The notes under the pieces: generated by a model | What the model saw: only the letters and a program-made list of their open reading frames with translations | Told to the model about the DNA's origin: nothing | The model's database searches: none | In this document: positions 44,532-54,034 of the stretch, one piece after another | Layout: every line of letters starts with the position of its first letter | Numbering within the stretch: position 1 is the first letter of the stretch | Position numbers and translations under genes: made by a program | DNA from: Amycolatopsis sp. FBCC-B4732 | Lineage (GTDB): Bacteria > Actinomycetota > Actinomycetes > Mycobacteriales > Pseudonocardiaceae | Assembly: GCF_023008405.1 (NCBI RefSeq) | Contig: NZ_CP095376.1 | Span: forward strand, 8,474,501-8,538,500 | Direction of reading: 5' to 3' | DNA: 64,000 bases

Positions 44532-46162
44532 ACCGTCACTACTTTCGCCGTGAAGACTTCGTCCGCCACATGTGTCCACAAAGGACTCTGGCTGAACACC
44601 ACCGTCGTCCGGCCGCGGCGCAGTGCCGCGACGCGCTCGGTGATGCGGGCCTCCGTGTGCGCGTCGACCGCCGACGTCGGCTCGTCCAGCACCAGGACGT
44701 CGGCGTCGGTCGCCAGCGCGCGGGCCAGGTTGAGCCGCTGCCGCTGGCCGCCGGACACCTCGCGGCCGCGCTCGCCGATCACCTCGTCGACGCCTTCGGG
44801 CAGCGCCTCCACGATGTCGTCGGCGTCGGCCGCGTACAGCGCTTCGGTGAGGTCGACGCCGGACGTCCGCGCCGGCGCCAGCTGCTCGCGCAGCACGCCG
44901 GAGAACCAGATGTCCTGGTTGTGCGCGTAGACGATCCGCCGCCGCAGCTCCGCGAGCGCGACCCGCTCCGCCCGGACGCCGCCGACCAGCACCGCTTCGC
45001 CCTCGGCCGGGTCGGCGAACCGGGCCAGCCGGTCGGCCACCGCTTCGCCGTCGGCGCCGAAGTCGACGACCGTCAGCCTGCCGGGCGCGACCCGCACCCC
45101 GGACTCGGTGTCCACCAGCTCCAGCGGCCCGTCGGGCAGCGGCTCCGGCGTCTCCGGGTCCGCCAGCTTCGGGTGGATCGCCAGCAGCGCCACGACCTTC
45201 CGCGACGCGACCAGCCCGGACGTGATCGAGCCGACCGCCTCCGTCGCGGCGGTGACCGGCCAGATCAGGAACGCCGAAACGCCGTAGAACGCCACCAGCT
45301 GCCCGACTCCGATCGAGCCGGCCACGGCCAGCCGCGCGCCGAGCCAGGTGATCACCACGGTGACCAGGCCGGGCAGCGCGATCTCCGCCGCGGCCAGCCA
45401 CGCCTCGGCCTTGCCGACCTCGATGCCGGCCCGCCGCACCCGCTGGCTCGTCTCCCGGAAGCGGGTGAAGAACCGCCGCTCGCCGCCGATGCCCCGCAGG
45501 ATCCGCAGGCCGGACACGATATCCGCGCCCAGCGCGTTGACGTCCCCGCGCTGCTCACGCTGCTTCGCCTTGCGCTTCTGCAGCGGGGCGAGCAGCGGGC
45601 CGATGCCGAGCACCGCGACCGGCACGCCGACCAGCGCGACCACGCCCAGCAGCGGCGACGTCGAGACCAGCCAGACCGCGACCACGACGAACGCCAGCAG
45701 CGAGCCGAACGCCCGCCCGGTCATCTCGACCGTGTTCCCGATGTGGTTGATGTCGGTGGTGCTGACGGCGACCAGGTTGCCGGTCGTCGTCTGCTCGCGC
45801 AGCCCGGCGCCGACGCGGGTGGTGTGCGCCGACACGGTCCGCTGGGTGGTGCCCGCGCCGTGCAGCCACAGGCCGTAGTTGAGGAAGTGCAGCCAGGTCC
45901 CGAAGACCGTCTGCACCAGGCCGAGCACGGCCGCGACGAGCGCCCAGCGCCCGACCGCGGCACCGTCGTGCGCGGTGATCGCGCCGATGCCCTGGCCGAC
46001 GACCAGCGGCAGCAGCGCGCCGGGAAGCGCCCAGACGACACCGATCGCGGCGGCGCCCAGCACCGTCCCGAGCCGGGCCCGGAAGACGGCGAGCAGGAAG
46101 CGGCTCGCGCTCGGCCGTGCGGGCAGCCGCAGCGGCGGAAGGGGGTATGTGGCGGAAAGCAC
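44528..46162 (-). CDS. ABC exporter half, intact signature but no Walker A or H-loop
   Basis: A 544-residue ABC exporter half. Six helices occupy ~1-310. In the ATPase domain the usual GXXGXGK(S/T) is replaced by VDFGADGEAVADRL, with no Lys or Thr/Ser for phosphate; the H-loop reads VVFSQSPL with no His. The signature VSGGQRQRLNLAR and Walker B VLVLDEPTS are normal. The subunit can therefore complete the partner's ATP site but hold no proper site of its own. GTG 46162 has a weak ribosome site. The last codons include an out-of-frame copy of the TCCNNTKTGGA motif. Confidence 0.9.
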   Translation of the reverse strand: MLSATYPLPPLRLPARPSASRFLLAVFRARLGTVLGAAAIGVVWALPGALLPLVVGQGIGAITAHDGAAVGRWALVAAVLGLVQTVFGTWLHFLNYGLWLHGAGTTQRTVSAHTTRVGAGLREQTTTGNLVAVSTTDINHIGNTVEMTGRAFGSLLAFVVVAVWLVSTSPLLGVVALVGVPVAVLGIGPLLAPLQKRKAKQREQRGDVNALGADIVSGLRILRGIGGERRFFTRFRETSQRVRRAGIEVGKAEAWLAAAEIALPGLVTVVITWLGARLAVAGSIGVGQLVAFYGVSAFLIWPVTAATEAVGSITSGLVASRKVVALLAIHPKLADPETPEPLPDGPLELVDTESGVRVAPGRLTVVDFGADGEAVADRLARFADPAEGEAVLVGGVRAERVALAELRRRIVYAHNQDIWFSGVLREQLAPARTSGVDLTEALYAADADDIVEALPEGVDEVIGERGREVSGGQRQRLNLARALATDADVLVLDEPTSAVDAHTEARITERVAALRRGRTTVVFSQSPLWTHVADEVFTAKVVTV

Positions 46163-46392
46163 GATTGTCGACGGTAAGCCGACACCCGGGCGAAGGCGAC
46201 CGATTTTCGCGCCGCGCGGCTCGGGGGACCCCCGGTTTCAACGTTACTCGCGGGGTCCGACAATTCCGGGCCCGCGCACTCGGGGGCGCCCCGGGTCGTC
46301 CCCATGCCGGGCCGCGGTGTCGCGCCGCTCACACCCGCCGGGGGCCGTCCGATTTCGGTGGCCCACCGTCCGGGGCGCCACCGGCCTGCCCG

Positions 46393-46405
46393 TATCCTGG
46401 CGGCC
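46393..46405 (+). promoter_or_regulatory. Candidate leaderless promoter for purL
   Basis: TATCCT (46393-46398) lies 7 nt before the purL GTG, and no ribosome site is visible. The 243-bp gap back to the divergent ABC exporter start holds several GC-rich short repeats but no recognised gene. Confidence 0.5.
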
Positions 46406-48712
46406 GTGGCGAACCCTGACACGGACACCGTGACCAGCACCGTTGACACCACCGAGCGCGCCGGGGCGACCCCGGAGCACACCCAGCCGTATCGTGAATT
46501 GGGCCTCGCCGACGACGAGTACGCCCGCATCCGGGAGATCCTCGGCCGCCGGCCCACCGATGCCGAGCTGGCGATGTACTCGGTGATGTGGAGCGAGCAC
46601 TGCTCCTACAAGTCGTCGAAGAAGCACCTGCGGTACTTCGGGGAGACCGCCACCGACGAGATGAAGGCCAAGATGCTGGCCGGCATCGGCGAAAACGCGG
46701 GCGTCGTCGACATCGGCGAGGGCTGGGCGGTCACCTTCAAGGTGGAGAGCCACAACCACCCGTCCTATGTGGAGCCGTACCAGGGCGCCGCGACCGGCGT
46801 CGGCGGCATCGTCCGCGACATCATGGCGATGGGCGCGCGGCCGCTCGCGGTCGCCGACGCGCTGCGCTTCGGCCCGGCCGACGCCCCCGACACCAAGCGC
46901 GTGCTGCCCGGGGTCGTCGCCGGCGTCGGCGGCTACGGCAACTGCCTCGGCCTGCCCAACATCGGCGGCGAGCTCGTCTTCGACCCGTCCTACGCCGGCA
47001 ACCCGCTGGTGAACGCCCTGTGCGTCGGCGCGATGCGCGTCGAAGACCTGCACCTGGCGTTCGCGTCCGGCACCGGCAACAAGATCATCCTGTTCGGCGC
47101 GCGCACCGGCCTCGACGGCATCGGCGGCGTTTCCGTCCTGGCGAGTGACACCTTTTCGGGTGACGAGTCCTCGGGCGGCCGCAAGAAGCTGCCGAGCGTC
47201 CAGGTCGGCGACCCGTTCACCGAGAAGGTGCTCATCGAGTGCTGCCTCGAGCTGTTCGCGCAGAAGCTCGTCGTCGGCATCCAGGACCTCGGCGGCGCCG
47301 GCCTGTCCTGCGCGACGTCCGAGCTGGCCGCGGCCGGCGACGGCGGCATGCACATCTACCTCGACCGCGTTCCGTTGCGCGCCACCGGGATGACCCCCGC
47401 CGAGGTGCTCTCGAGCGAGTCGCAGGAGCGCATGTGCGCGGTCGTCTCGCCGGAGAACGTCGAGGCGTTCATGGCGGTCTGCCGCAAGTGGGACGTCATC
47501 GCCACCGACATCGGCGAGGTCACCGACGGCGAGCACCTGGTGATCACCTGGAACGACGAGGTCGTCGTCGACGTCCCGGCGCACACGGTCGCCCACCAGG
47601 GCCCGGTGTACGACCGGCCGATCGAGCGTCCGTCCACTCAGGACGCGCTGATCGCGGACACGTCGGCGAAGCTGCCGCGTCCGTCCACTCCGGACGAACT
47701 GCGCGCGGACGTGCTGCGGCTGATCTCGTCGCCGAACCAGGCGTCGAAGGAATGGGTCACCTCGCAGTACGACCGGTACGTGCGCGGCAACTCCGTGCTT
47801 TCGCAGCCGTCGGACTCCGGCATGATCCGGATCGACGAGTCGAGTGGCCGTGGCGTCTCGGTCGCGACGGACTGCAACAGCAAGTTCGTCTACCTCGACC
47901 CGTACCGCGGCGCGCAGCTGGCGCTGGCGGAGGCGTACCGCAACGTGGCCACGGGCGGCGCGACCCCGGTCGCGGTGTCGGACTGCCTGAACTTCGGCGC
48001 TCCCACCGACCCGGGCGTGATGTGGCAGTTCGAGCAGGCGGTCCACGGCCTCGCGGACGGCTGCGTCGAGCTCGGCATCCCGGTGACGGGCGGCAACGTG
48101 AGCTTCTTCAACCAGACCGGTTCGACGGCGATCCTGCCGACCCCGGTGATCGGCGTCCTCGGCGTGATCGACGACGTCACCCGCCGCATCCCGACCGGCA
48201 TCGGCGCGGAAGCGGGCGAAACCCTGCTGCTGCTGGGCGAAACGCACGACGAACTGGACGGTTCGGCCTGGGCCCGCGAGCTCCACGGCCACCTCGGCGG
48301 CGTGCCCCCGAAGGTCGACCTGGCCCGCGAGAAGCTGCTGGGCGAGATCCTGGTGGCGGGCTCCCGCGACGGCATGATCTCGGCGGCGCACGACCTTTCG
48401 GACGGCGGCCTGATCCAGACCCTGGTCGAGACCATCCTCATCGGACAGTGCGGCGCCCGGATCTTCCTGGACAGCGACCAGGACCCGTTCGTCCAGCTCT
48501 TCTCCGAGTCGGCCGGCCGCGTCCTGGTGGCGGTCCCGCGCACGGAAGAGCTGCGCTTCACGGAGATGCTGACCGCGCGCGGCCTCCCGTGGCGCAAGAC
48601 CGGCGTGGTGGACCCGGAATCGGGCACGCTCGAACTGCAGGGCATCACGGAGTTCTCGCTGGACGAGCTGCGCGGAGCCTGGGAAGGCGCCCTGCCGGCG
48701 CTGTTCGACTGA
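46406..48712 (+). CDS. purL: FGAM synthase subunit PurL (small type)
   Basis: A 768-residue ATP-dependent synthetase converting FGAR plus ammonia to FGAM with PurS and PurQ. Motifs: [16 protein letters not shown], the AIRS-type [26 protein letters not shown], and the duplicated second half ([21 protein letters not shown]). The first ~35 residues are variable. GTG 46406 is chosen because it follows a -10-like box by 7 nt; upstream in-frame codons give an unlikely Arg/Pro-rich leader. One TCCNNTKTGGA motif lies at 46763. A strong hairpin follows the stop. Confidence 0.95.
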   Translation: MANPDTDTVTSTVDTTERAGATPEHTQPYRELGLADDEYARIREILGRRPTDAELAMYSVMWSEHCSYKSSKKHLRYFGETATDEMKAKMLAGIGENAGVVDIGEGWAVTFKVESHNHPSYVEPYQGAATGVGGIVRDIMAMGARPLAVADALRFGPADAPDTKRVLPGVVAGVGGYGNCLGLPNIGGELVFDPSYAGNPLVNALCVGAMRVEDLHLAFASGTGNKIILFGARTGLDGIGGVSVLASDTFSGDESSGGRKKLPSVQVGDPFTEKVLIECCLELFAQKLVVGIQDLGGAGLSCATSELAAAGDGGMHIYLDRVPLRATGMTPAEVLSSESQERMCAVVSPENVEAFMAVCRKWDVIATDIGEVTDGEHLVITWNDEVVVDVPAHTVAHQGPVYDRPIERPSTQDALIADTSAKLPRPSTPDELRADVLRLISSPNQASKEWVTSQYDRYVRGNSVLSQPSDSGMIRIDESSGRGVSVATDCNSKFVYLDPYRGAQLALAEAYRNVATGGATPVAVSDCLNFGAPTDPGVMWQFEQAVHGLADGCVELGIPVTGGNVSFFNQTGSTAILPTPVIGVLGVIDDVTRRIPTGIGAEAGETLLLLGETHDELDGSAWARELHGHLGGVPPKVDLAREKLLGEILVAGSRDGMISAAHDLSDGGLIQTLVETILIGQCGARIFLDSDQDPFVQLFSESAGRVLVAVPRTEELRFTEMLTARGLPWRKTGVVDPESGTLELQGITEFSLDELRGAWEGALPALFD

Positions 48713-48716
48713 GCCC

Positions 48717-48748
48717 CGGAGGGCGCCGGCTCCGGCCGGTGCCCTCCG
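48717..48748. terminator. Hairpin terminator between purL and the pentapeptide gene
   Basis: A 13-bp stem (CGGAGGGCGCCGG with CCGGTGCCCTCCG, one G-T pair) and a 6-nt loop occupy nearly the whole 37-bp gap between the convergent genes. Confidence 0.7.
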
Positions 48749-48749
48749 C

Positions 48750-49823
48750 TCAGCCGTGCTTCGCGACGATCCGCAGGTCCCCGTCGCGGAGTTGCTCGAC
48801 GTCCCAAACGTCCGGCAGCTGCACGTCCTTCTCCGCCTGGACCCGCGTGTTGTACAGCGAAACCGACTCCGGCAGCGACGCGAACCGCAGGTCGGTCTGC
48901 CCGGCGAAAGTAGCCCGCCGAAGGTCGAGGGAGCCTGAACTGACGGCCCCGGCGAACACCGCGTCCTTGGCGAACTCCGCCTCCTTGAACGTGGTCGGTC
49001 CGGCGAACGTCGTGTCCGTGAAGTCCGCGTCCTCGGCGAAAGCCGTTCCGCTGAACCACGCGTGACTTTCGAAAACGGCGCCGCGGCACCGGAAGTACCC
49101 CACCAGGCGGCCGGTTTCGGTACCGGCGGCGGTCAAGTACACCCGGCCTTTGAAGCGGCAGCCGCTCAGGTTCGTGCTGCTGTGCAGCGACGCGTACCGG
49201 AGCAGCAGGCCGCCGATCAGCTTGCCCGAGAGGTCGAGGTACTCCAGCCGGGCGCCGGTCAGGTCCAGGTCGTAGGCCGGGGCTTCGTCGTCGCGCGCCG
49301 GGAGCAGGTCGGTGACCAGCCGTTGCGCGGTGAGCCGGACCGTGAGTTCGCGTTCCTGCTCCGGGTCGGGATCGGCGCCCGTGGGCCGGGTGTGGGAAAA
49401 CGGCCGCCGCAGGTACGAGCACAGGACGTCCAGCACCGTCTGCGTGTACTCCGGGCGGCTTCGCGCCAGCCCCGCCAACGCGTGCAGCGCGCCTACCCTG
49501 ACCTGGTCCGCCGCGTGGCCGAGCAGCTCGACCGCCTTCGCGAACCGCTCGTCCGCCACCCGCTCGCGGTCCTGTTCGGCGCGCTGCGCCTCGAGTTCGT
49601 GCCGCCGTCGCTCGATGTCCTGGCGGCGTTCCTCGACCCGGCGGCGCCGGTCGTTGAGCCACAGCGCGTACAGCGCCACGATCGCGCCGCCGGCGAGGCC
49701 GCCCGTCTTCAGCGCGTCACTGCGGCTGGTGGCGGGGTCGGTCAGCAGCCAGCCGCCGACCCCCGCCAGCAGCACCAGCGACGCGAAGAACGTCCACGCC
49801 AGCGGTGATCGCCACAGCTTCAC
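48750..49823 (-). CDS. Membrane-anchored pentapeptide-repeat protein
   Basis: A 357-residue protein. Two hydrophobic helices lie near 8-27 and 40-55, then a very basic coiled-coil-like stretch (RRRRVEERRQDIERRRHELEAQR) and a helical domain to ~170. Residues ~180-330 contain degenerate pentapeptide repeats of the A(D/N)LXX type, such as LTGARLEYLDLSG, GTAFAEDADFTDTTFAG and AEFAKDAVFAG, which fold as a right-handed quadrilateral helix. GTG start. It lies 4 bp upstream of nothing on its strand but 5 bp after the next gene's end. The function is unknown. Confidence 0.82.
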   Translation of the reverse strand: MKLWRSPLAWTFFASLVLLAGVGGWLLTDPATSRSDALKTGGLAGGAIVALYALWLNDRRRRVEERRQDIERRRHELEAQRAEQDRERVADERFAKAVELLGHAADQVRVGALHALAGLARSRPEYTQTVLDVLCSYLRRPFSHTRPTGADPDPEQERELTVRLTAQRLVTDLLPARDDEAPAYDLDLTGARLEYLDLSGKLIGGLLLRYASLHSSTNLSGCRFKGRVYLTAAGTETGRLVGYFRCRGAVFESHAWFSGTAFAEDADFTDTTFAGPTTFKEAEFAKDAVFAGAVSSGSLDLRRATFAGQTDLRFASLPESVSLYNTRVQAEKDVQLPDVWDVEQLRDGDLRIVAKHG

Positions 49824-49827
49824 CCGC

Positions 49828-50739
49828 TCAGGAAACCAGCATGGTGCTGACGCAGAAACCCTTGTCGTCGAAGTTCGTCGCGCTCAACGTGCCCTTGACG
49901 TTCTTGCCGGCGGACGTCCCGGTGACCTGGCCCTCGACCAGGTACTCGTCGTCCGGCACCTCGCCGAGCTCCAGCTTCAGCGGCGGCTTGAGGAACGTGT
50001 CGAGCCAGGAGCCGAGCAGGTCCTTCGAGTCGGCGCAGCCCAGCGCGATCGCGCCGGTCTTGTCGCCGGAGTTCAGCTTGTCGATGAAGCCCTGCAGGAC
50101 CGCCTTGGCGTCCGACGCACCGGAACCCGTCGGGGCCTTGGAGGTCGGCGTCGTCGACTTCTTGGGCGTGGTCGTCTTCGGCGAAGTCGGCTTCGCGGAC
50201 GTGCTCGACGACGGTGGGGCCGCGACGTTCGTGTTGTCGTCCTTGGAAAGGAAGAACCCGGGCGCGACGAAGCCGGTGACGCCCAGCGCCGCCAGCACGA
50301 CGACCACGGTGGCGCCGACGGCGATCCACATCCCGGTCTTGCTCTTCTTCGGCGGCGCCGGCGGCCCGCCGAAGCCCTGCGCGTAGCCGGCCTGGTTCGG
50401 GTCCCAGCCGGACATCTGGCCGCCCTGGTTCGGGTCCCAGGCCTGCTGGCCGTACTGCTGCGCGTTCGGGTCCGCCCACGCCGACTGCTGCTGGGCGTTC
50501 GGGTCGCCCCACTGCGGCTGCGGGCTCGCCGGGAAGCCGCCCGACGGGTAACCCTGCTGTTGCTGCTGGCTCGGGTCCCAGCCCTGCGGGTACTGCTGCG
50601 TCGGGTACGGCTGTTGCTGCTGGTTGGGGTCCCACCCGCCCTGCTGCGGGTACGGCTGCTGCGGGAAGCCGCCGGACTGCGGCTGCTGGCCGTACGGGTC
50701 GGGCTGGCCGGGCTGGCCCGGCTGAGGCGGGTACGTCAT
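49828..50739 (-). CDS. Q/P-rich single-pass membrane protein
   Basis: A 303-residue protein. The N-terminal ~130 residues are Gln/Pro/Gly/Tyr-rich with repeated WDPNQ and WGDPNAQQ units, cytosolic by orientation. One membrane helix is at about 137-160 (preceded by KKSK), then a Thr/Ser/Pro/Lys linker and a C-terminal ~100-residue domain with two Cys that resembles small DUF4878/lumazine-like secreted domains. ATG 50739. The layout is common in actinobacteria next to lipoprotein and T7SS-related genes; no role is established. Confidence 0.75.
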   Translation of the reverse strand: MTYPPQPGQPGQPDPYGQQPQSGGFPQQPYPQQGGWDPNQQQQPYPTQQYPQGWDPSQQQQQGYPSGGFPASPQPQWGDPNAQQQSAWADPNAQQYGQQAWDPNQGGQMSGWDPNQAGYAQGFGGPPAPPKKSKTGMWIAVGATVVVVLAALGVTGFVAPGFFLSKDDNTNVAAPPSSSTSAKPTSPKTTTPKKSTTPTSKAPTGSGASDAKAVLQGFIDKLNSGDKTGAIALGCADSKDLLGSWLDTFLKPPLKLELGEVPDDEYLVEGQVTGTSAGKNVKGTLSATNFDDKGFCVSTMLVS

Positions 50740-50913
50740 CTTTCATGCCTTCCGGGCGCTGGGTGTTCGTGCGCTTCCGACGTCCGCAAGGCCCGTGCGG
50801 TTCCCCCAGGACGTGGTGAGCAGCATTCTGCAAGCTCGGACGGTACGGCATGAAACCGGCTCCCGGCCGGGCCGACGCGAAGTCGTCACGATCCGGGAGC
50901 CGGGTGATGCGGG

Positions 50914-51783
50914 TCAGCCGGTGGCGAGCGCCTGGAGCCGGTCGTAGGCACCGTTGAAGGTGTCCTGGTCGAGCGGGCTCGAGGTGTACTGCCAGACGGT
51001 GTAGTAGCTCCAGTTGTAGGGCAGAGTGCCCACCGACGACGCGTACCGCGCGACCCACAGCGGGGCCGTGCTGGAGAAGTCACCGCTCACGCAGCTGCTC
51101 CACCAGCTCGTCGACGTGTAGATCACCGGGTACCGGCCGGTCAGGGCGTGGTAGGTGTCGTGGAAGTCGAGGATCCACGACGTCATCCCGGCCTTGCTCA
51201 GCCCGTAGCAGGTCGCGCCGTACGGGTTGTACTCCATGTCGAGCGCCCCGGGCAGGGTCTTGCCGTCCTTCGACCAGCCGCCGCCGTGGGCGACGAAGTA
51301 CCGGGCCTGCGCCGCGCCGCTCGCCGTGTTCGGAGTGGCGAAGTGGTAGGCGCCGCGGATGAAGCCCTGGTTGAACGACCCGTTGTACTGCTGCGCGAAG
51401 TACGGGTTGGTGTAGCTGGTGCTCTCGGTGGCCTTGGTCCAGACGAACCGCTTGCCCTGGTTCCACCAGCTCGCCCAGTCGACGTTGCCCTGGTAGCTGG
51501 CGACGTCGATGCCGGCGACGGTGGCCAGCACCTGGTTGGGGATCGCCTGGGCGGGCTGCGGTTGCTGCGCCGCCTTCTGCGTGTCCGGTGTCGACTTGTC
51601 GCCTTCGGCGCGCCGGATCTGCGACCCCAGTTCGTGGTTGTGCTGGGCGATGTCCGCGTTGATCGCGGCGACCGGGTCGGCCTCGGGGGAGAACGTCGCC
51701 GCCTGCGCCGTGCTGCCGAGCAGGAGCAGCGTGGCCGGGACGACCAGGGCAGCGAAAAGCCGCCTTCTTCGGGAAGTGGACAT
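50914..51783 (-). CDS. Secreted GH25 muramidase 1
   Basis: A 289-residue lysozyme of glycoside hydrolase family 25. The signal peptide ends GSTAQA (about 28), then a ~60-residue Gln-rich linker. The barrel starts GIDVASYQGNVDWASW with the first catalytic Asp, continues FVWTKATESTSY and GAYHFATPN, and has LDMEYNPYG with the DXE pair, then IYTSTSWW. It cleaves the MurNAc-GlcNAc bonds of peptidoglycan. ATG has AAGGGA upstream, and a 9-bp hairpin lies in the leader at 51814-51839. It is a tandem paralog of the next gene. Confidence 0.93.
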   Translation of the reverse strand: MSTSRRRRLFAALVVPATLLLLGSTAQAATFSPEADPVAAINADIAQHNHELGSQIRRAEGDKSTPDTQKAAQQPQPAQAIPNQVLATVAGIDVASYQGNVDWASWWNQGKRFVWTKATESTSYTNPYFAQQYNGSFNQGFIRGAYHFATPNTASGAAQARYFVAHGGGWSKDGKTLPGALDMEYNPYGATCYGLSKAGMTSWILDFHDTYHALTGRYPVIYTSTSWWSSCVSGDFSSTAPLWVARYASSVGTLPYNWSYYTVWQYTSSPLDQDTFNGAYDRLQALATG

Positions 51784-51976
51784 GATCGAATCCCTTCACA
51801 GAACCCTCGCTGAGGGCGGCTATGTGCAGGTAGCCGCCCGGGCACGATTGTTGAGGACGAGATGGCGGTTTGTCACTCAGTTCCGTGAAATTGGGTATAC
51901 GCGTGGGTGATTTTCTCGGGAAGTCGATCTTCAATTGGTGACTGGTTAACACCTATTACCGTGGGTGTTGCGCCGT

Positions 51977-52792
51977 TCAGCCCAGTGCGAGCGCGCGCAG
52001 CCGGTCGGCCGAGCCGTTGAACCAGTTCTGGTCGCCGGGTAGCGTGCCGCGGTCGGCGAACTGCCAGATCGTGTGGACGCCCCAGCCGGCGGGCAGCTCG
52101 CCGATGTAGGTGTTGTAGCGGGCGATCCAGAGCGGGTTGTCCCCGAACCCGCCGTTGTTCGCGGTGCAGCGCTTCCACCAGCTCGTCGACGTGTAGATCG
52201 TCGGGTAGCGGCCGGTCGCCGCGCGGTAGGTCTCGGAGAAGTCGCTGATCCAGCGGACCATCCCGGCGGCGTCCTTGCCGTAGCAGGTTTCGCCGTACGG
52301 GTTGTACTCCGCGTCGAGCGCACCGGGCAGCGTCCGGCCGTCGGCCGACCAGCCGCCGCCGTGGGCGAGGAAGTACCGCGCTTGCGACGCGCCGTCGGAG
52401 ATGTCCGGCCGCGCGAAGTGGTAGGCGCCGCGGATCAGGCCGGCGTCGTACGAGCCGGTGTACTGCTGGGCGAACTGCGGGTTGACGAAGCCGGTGCCCT
52501 CGGTCGCCTTGACGTAGACGAACTTGGCGCCGGAGCTCGCCGCGCCCCGCCAGTCGACCGGGCCCTGGTGCCCGCTGACGTCGTGGCCGAGCTGCTGGTC
52601 GTCGGACCCGTAGAGCACGCCGGGTACCGCGCCGACGCCTTCGACCTTGGCGATCTGCGAACCCGCGTAGTGCTCCTCGGCTCCGGCGTAGCCGTCCTGG
52701 GCCGTCGCCGGCGTCTGGCCCGCGAGGAGCAGGATCGCGACGGCGAGGGGTAGCAGGGAGCGAACTTCCGGTGAACGACGCAGCACCCTCAT
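51977..52792 (-). CDS. Secreted GH25 muramidase 2
   Basis: A 271-residue GH25 lysozyme: signal peptide to about residue 32 (TPATA), GHDVSGHQGPVDW, FVYVKATEGTGF, GAYHFARPD, LDAEYNPYG and YTSTSWWKRC. It is highly similar to copy 1 in the barrel but with a different N-terminal linker. The start at 52792 is chosen because GGGGAG is 5 nt upstream; 52819 would add nine residues. The 193-bp gap between the two genes includes an A/T-rich promoter-like segment. Confidence 0.93.
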   Translation of the reverse strand: MRVLRRSPEVRSLLPLAVAILLLAGQTPATAQDGYAGAEEHYAGSQIAKVEGVGAVPGVLYGSDDQQLGHDVSGHQGPVDWRGAASSGAKFVYVKATEGTGFVNPQFAQQYTGSYDAGLIRGAYHFARPDISDGASQARYFLAHGGGWSADGRTLPGALDAEYNPYGETCYGKDAAGMVRWISDFSETYRAATGRYPTIYTSTSWWKRCTANNGGFGDNPLWIARYNTYIGELPAGWGVHTIWQFADRGTLPGDQNWFNGSADRLRALALG

Positions 52793-52833
52793 GCTCCCCA
52801 CCGATCTCGTGAGTCTCATCCGGCCTCACGATG

Positions 52834-52864
52834 CACCCGAGTCGCCGATCCGGCGACTCGGGTG
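52834..52864 (-). terminator. Hairpin terminator between T7SS-associated gene and muramidase 2
   Basis: CACCCGAGTCGCCG and CGGCGACTCGGGTG are perfect 14-bp arms around a 3-nt loop, placed 27 bp past the stop of the gene at 52892 and 42 bp before the muramidase start. Confidence 0.7.
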
Positions 52865-52891
52865 GTCACTCGATGGGGTTAAACCCGCAGG

Positions 52892-53581
52892 TCAGCGCTG
52901 TTCGTCGGCGATCGCCTTCAGGAGGTGTTCGGCCGGCACGACGGCGGTGATCAGGTCGTGCGGGTTGATCGCGACCGGGTGACCGCCGAGCAGGCTGACG
53001 ATGTCGCGGCCCAGCACGGCGCGGGCGTGCGGCCACTCGCCCGGCACCAGCGCCTTGCGCGTGTACGCCGGCACCATCACGCGGCCGTCGGTGTTGTGGA
53101 ACCCGATGACCGTGCGCTGCACCGGCGACATCGCGTAGACGAACAGCGTCGAGTCGAGGACGACCTTCGGCAGGTCCGACGGCGGCCGGTGCTCGGTGCG
53201 GACGAGCTGCAGCAGCTGCTCGAGGTCGTTCGACGGCTCCGGGAAACCCAGCGCCTTCGGCGAAGGCCGGTAGCGGTCGTTGGGGTGGAAGTCCGCGACC
53301 ACGTCGCCGACGCCGTTCACCGGGTAGGCCCCGACGACCGCCCACGACGGGACCGGCCCGTTGGGGTCGAAGGCTTCGTCGATGACGTAGAGCCAGCTGT
53401 CGGGGTTGGCGCGGGCGTTCGCCCGCATCTCCGCGGTGATCTCGGGCGTGCCGTGCTTCCCGGAACGCCGGGCCTGCTGGCCGCTGCGCCGCGCCGCGCG
53501 GCTGTGCTTGCCGGGGCGATCGGGCCCGCTTCCGGTGGGCTGCTGCGAAACCATCCGATCCGCCTCGTCCCGCTGCGCCAT
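52892..53581 (-). CDS. Type VII secretion-associated protein, SseB-like
   Basis: A 229-residue cytosolic protein. After a basic, disordered ~45 residues comes NPDSWLYVIDEAFDPNGPVPSW, then GAYPVNGVGDVVADFHPNDRYRPSP, the pattern of the actinobacterial 'type VII secretion system-associated' family; the second half (DSTLFVYA, VMVPAYTRKALV) resembles SseB domains. ATG 53581 is used, with ATG 53551 as an alternative. It lies upstream of two muramidase genes on the same strand, with a terminator between. Confidence 0.7.
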   Translation of the reverse strand: MAQRDEADRMVSQQPTGSGPDRPGKHSRAARRSGQQARRSGKHGTPEITAEMRANARANPDSWLYVIDEAFDPNGPVPSWAVVGAYPVNGVGDVVADFHPNDRYRPSPKALGFPEPSNDLEQLLQLVRTEHRPPSDLPKVVLDSTLFVYAMSPVQRTVIGFHNTDGRVMVPAYTRKALVPGEWPHARAVLGRDIVSLLGGHPVAINPHDLITAVVPAEHLLKAIADEQR

Positions 53582-53630
53582 CTCATCCCCACGTTCTCGG
53601 GTGTCTCTGAAAACTCTTGGTGCGCCACTC

Positions 53631-53642
53631 TACTGTTTGCCC
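53631..53642 (+). promoter_or_regulatory. Candidate leaderless promoter for the SCP-like gene
   Basis: TACTGT (53631-53636) lies 6 nt before ATG 53643, in the 61-bp gap between divergent genes. No ribosome site is seen. Confidence 0.5.
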
Positions 53643-54023
53643 ATGGCCTCTTCGCGTTCGGTCGACCCCGGACAGTTACGTGCGGCGGTGGTGGCGGTTT
53701 TCCCTTGGCTGCGGGGCGATGCGCCGGACCCGGCGCGGCCCGAGCTCGCGGCGGCGGTGCGGCTCAGCCTGCGCGCGCTGGCGGCCGACGCGCCGGGCCG
53801 CACGGTCGAAGTCCGCGTGCCGCCGTTCGCGGCGGTGCAGTGCGTGGAAGGGCCGCGGCACACCCGCGGCACACCGCCGAACGTGATCGAGACGGACCCG
53901 CGCACGTGGCTCGAACTGGCCACCGGCGTACTGGACTGGACCACTGCCGTGGCGGACGGCCGGGTGTCCGCATCGGGCACCCGGGCCGACCTTTCCCACT
54001 GGCTCCCCCTCGTCCGCCTCTGA
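53643..54023 (+). CDS. Sterol-carrier-family protein (bacterial SCP-like)
   Basis: A 126-residue protein of the small actinobacterial SCP-type family often found close to purF. The sequence has RTVEVRVPPFAAVQCVEG and HTRGTPPNVIETDPRTWLELATG, ending HWLPLVRL. In this family the WLELATG segment forms a helix of the lipid-binding fold, but no ligand or function is known. The ATG sits at the expected distance from a -10 box for a leaderless mRNA. Confidence 0.75.
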   Translation: MASSRSVDPGQLRAAVVAVFPWLRGDAPDPARPELAAAVRLSLRALAADAPGRTVEVRVPPFAAVQCVEGPRHTRGTPPNVIETDPRTWLELATGVLDWTTAVADGRVSASGTRADLSHWLPLVRL

Positions 54024-54034
54024 CGGACGGGCGT

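Noticed and set aside
51784..51976. A cyclic di-AMP (ydaO) riboswitch upstream of muramidase 1
   Set aside because: Actinobacterial wall-hydrolase genes often have one, but the conserved core was not found; only a 9-bp hairpin is present at 51814-51839.
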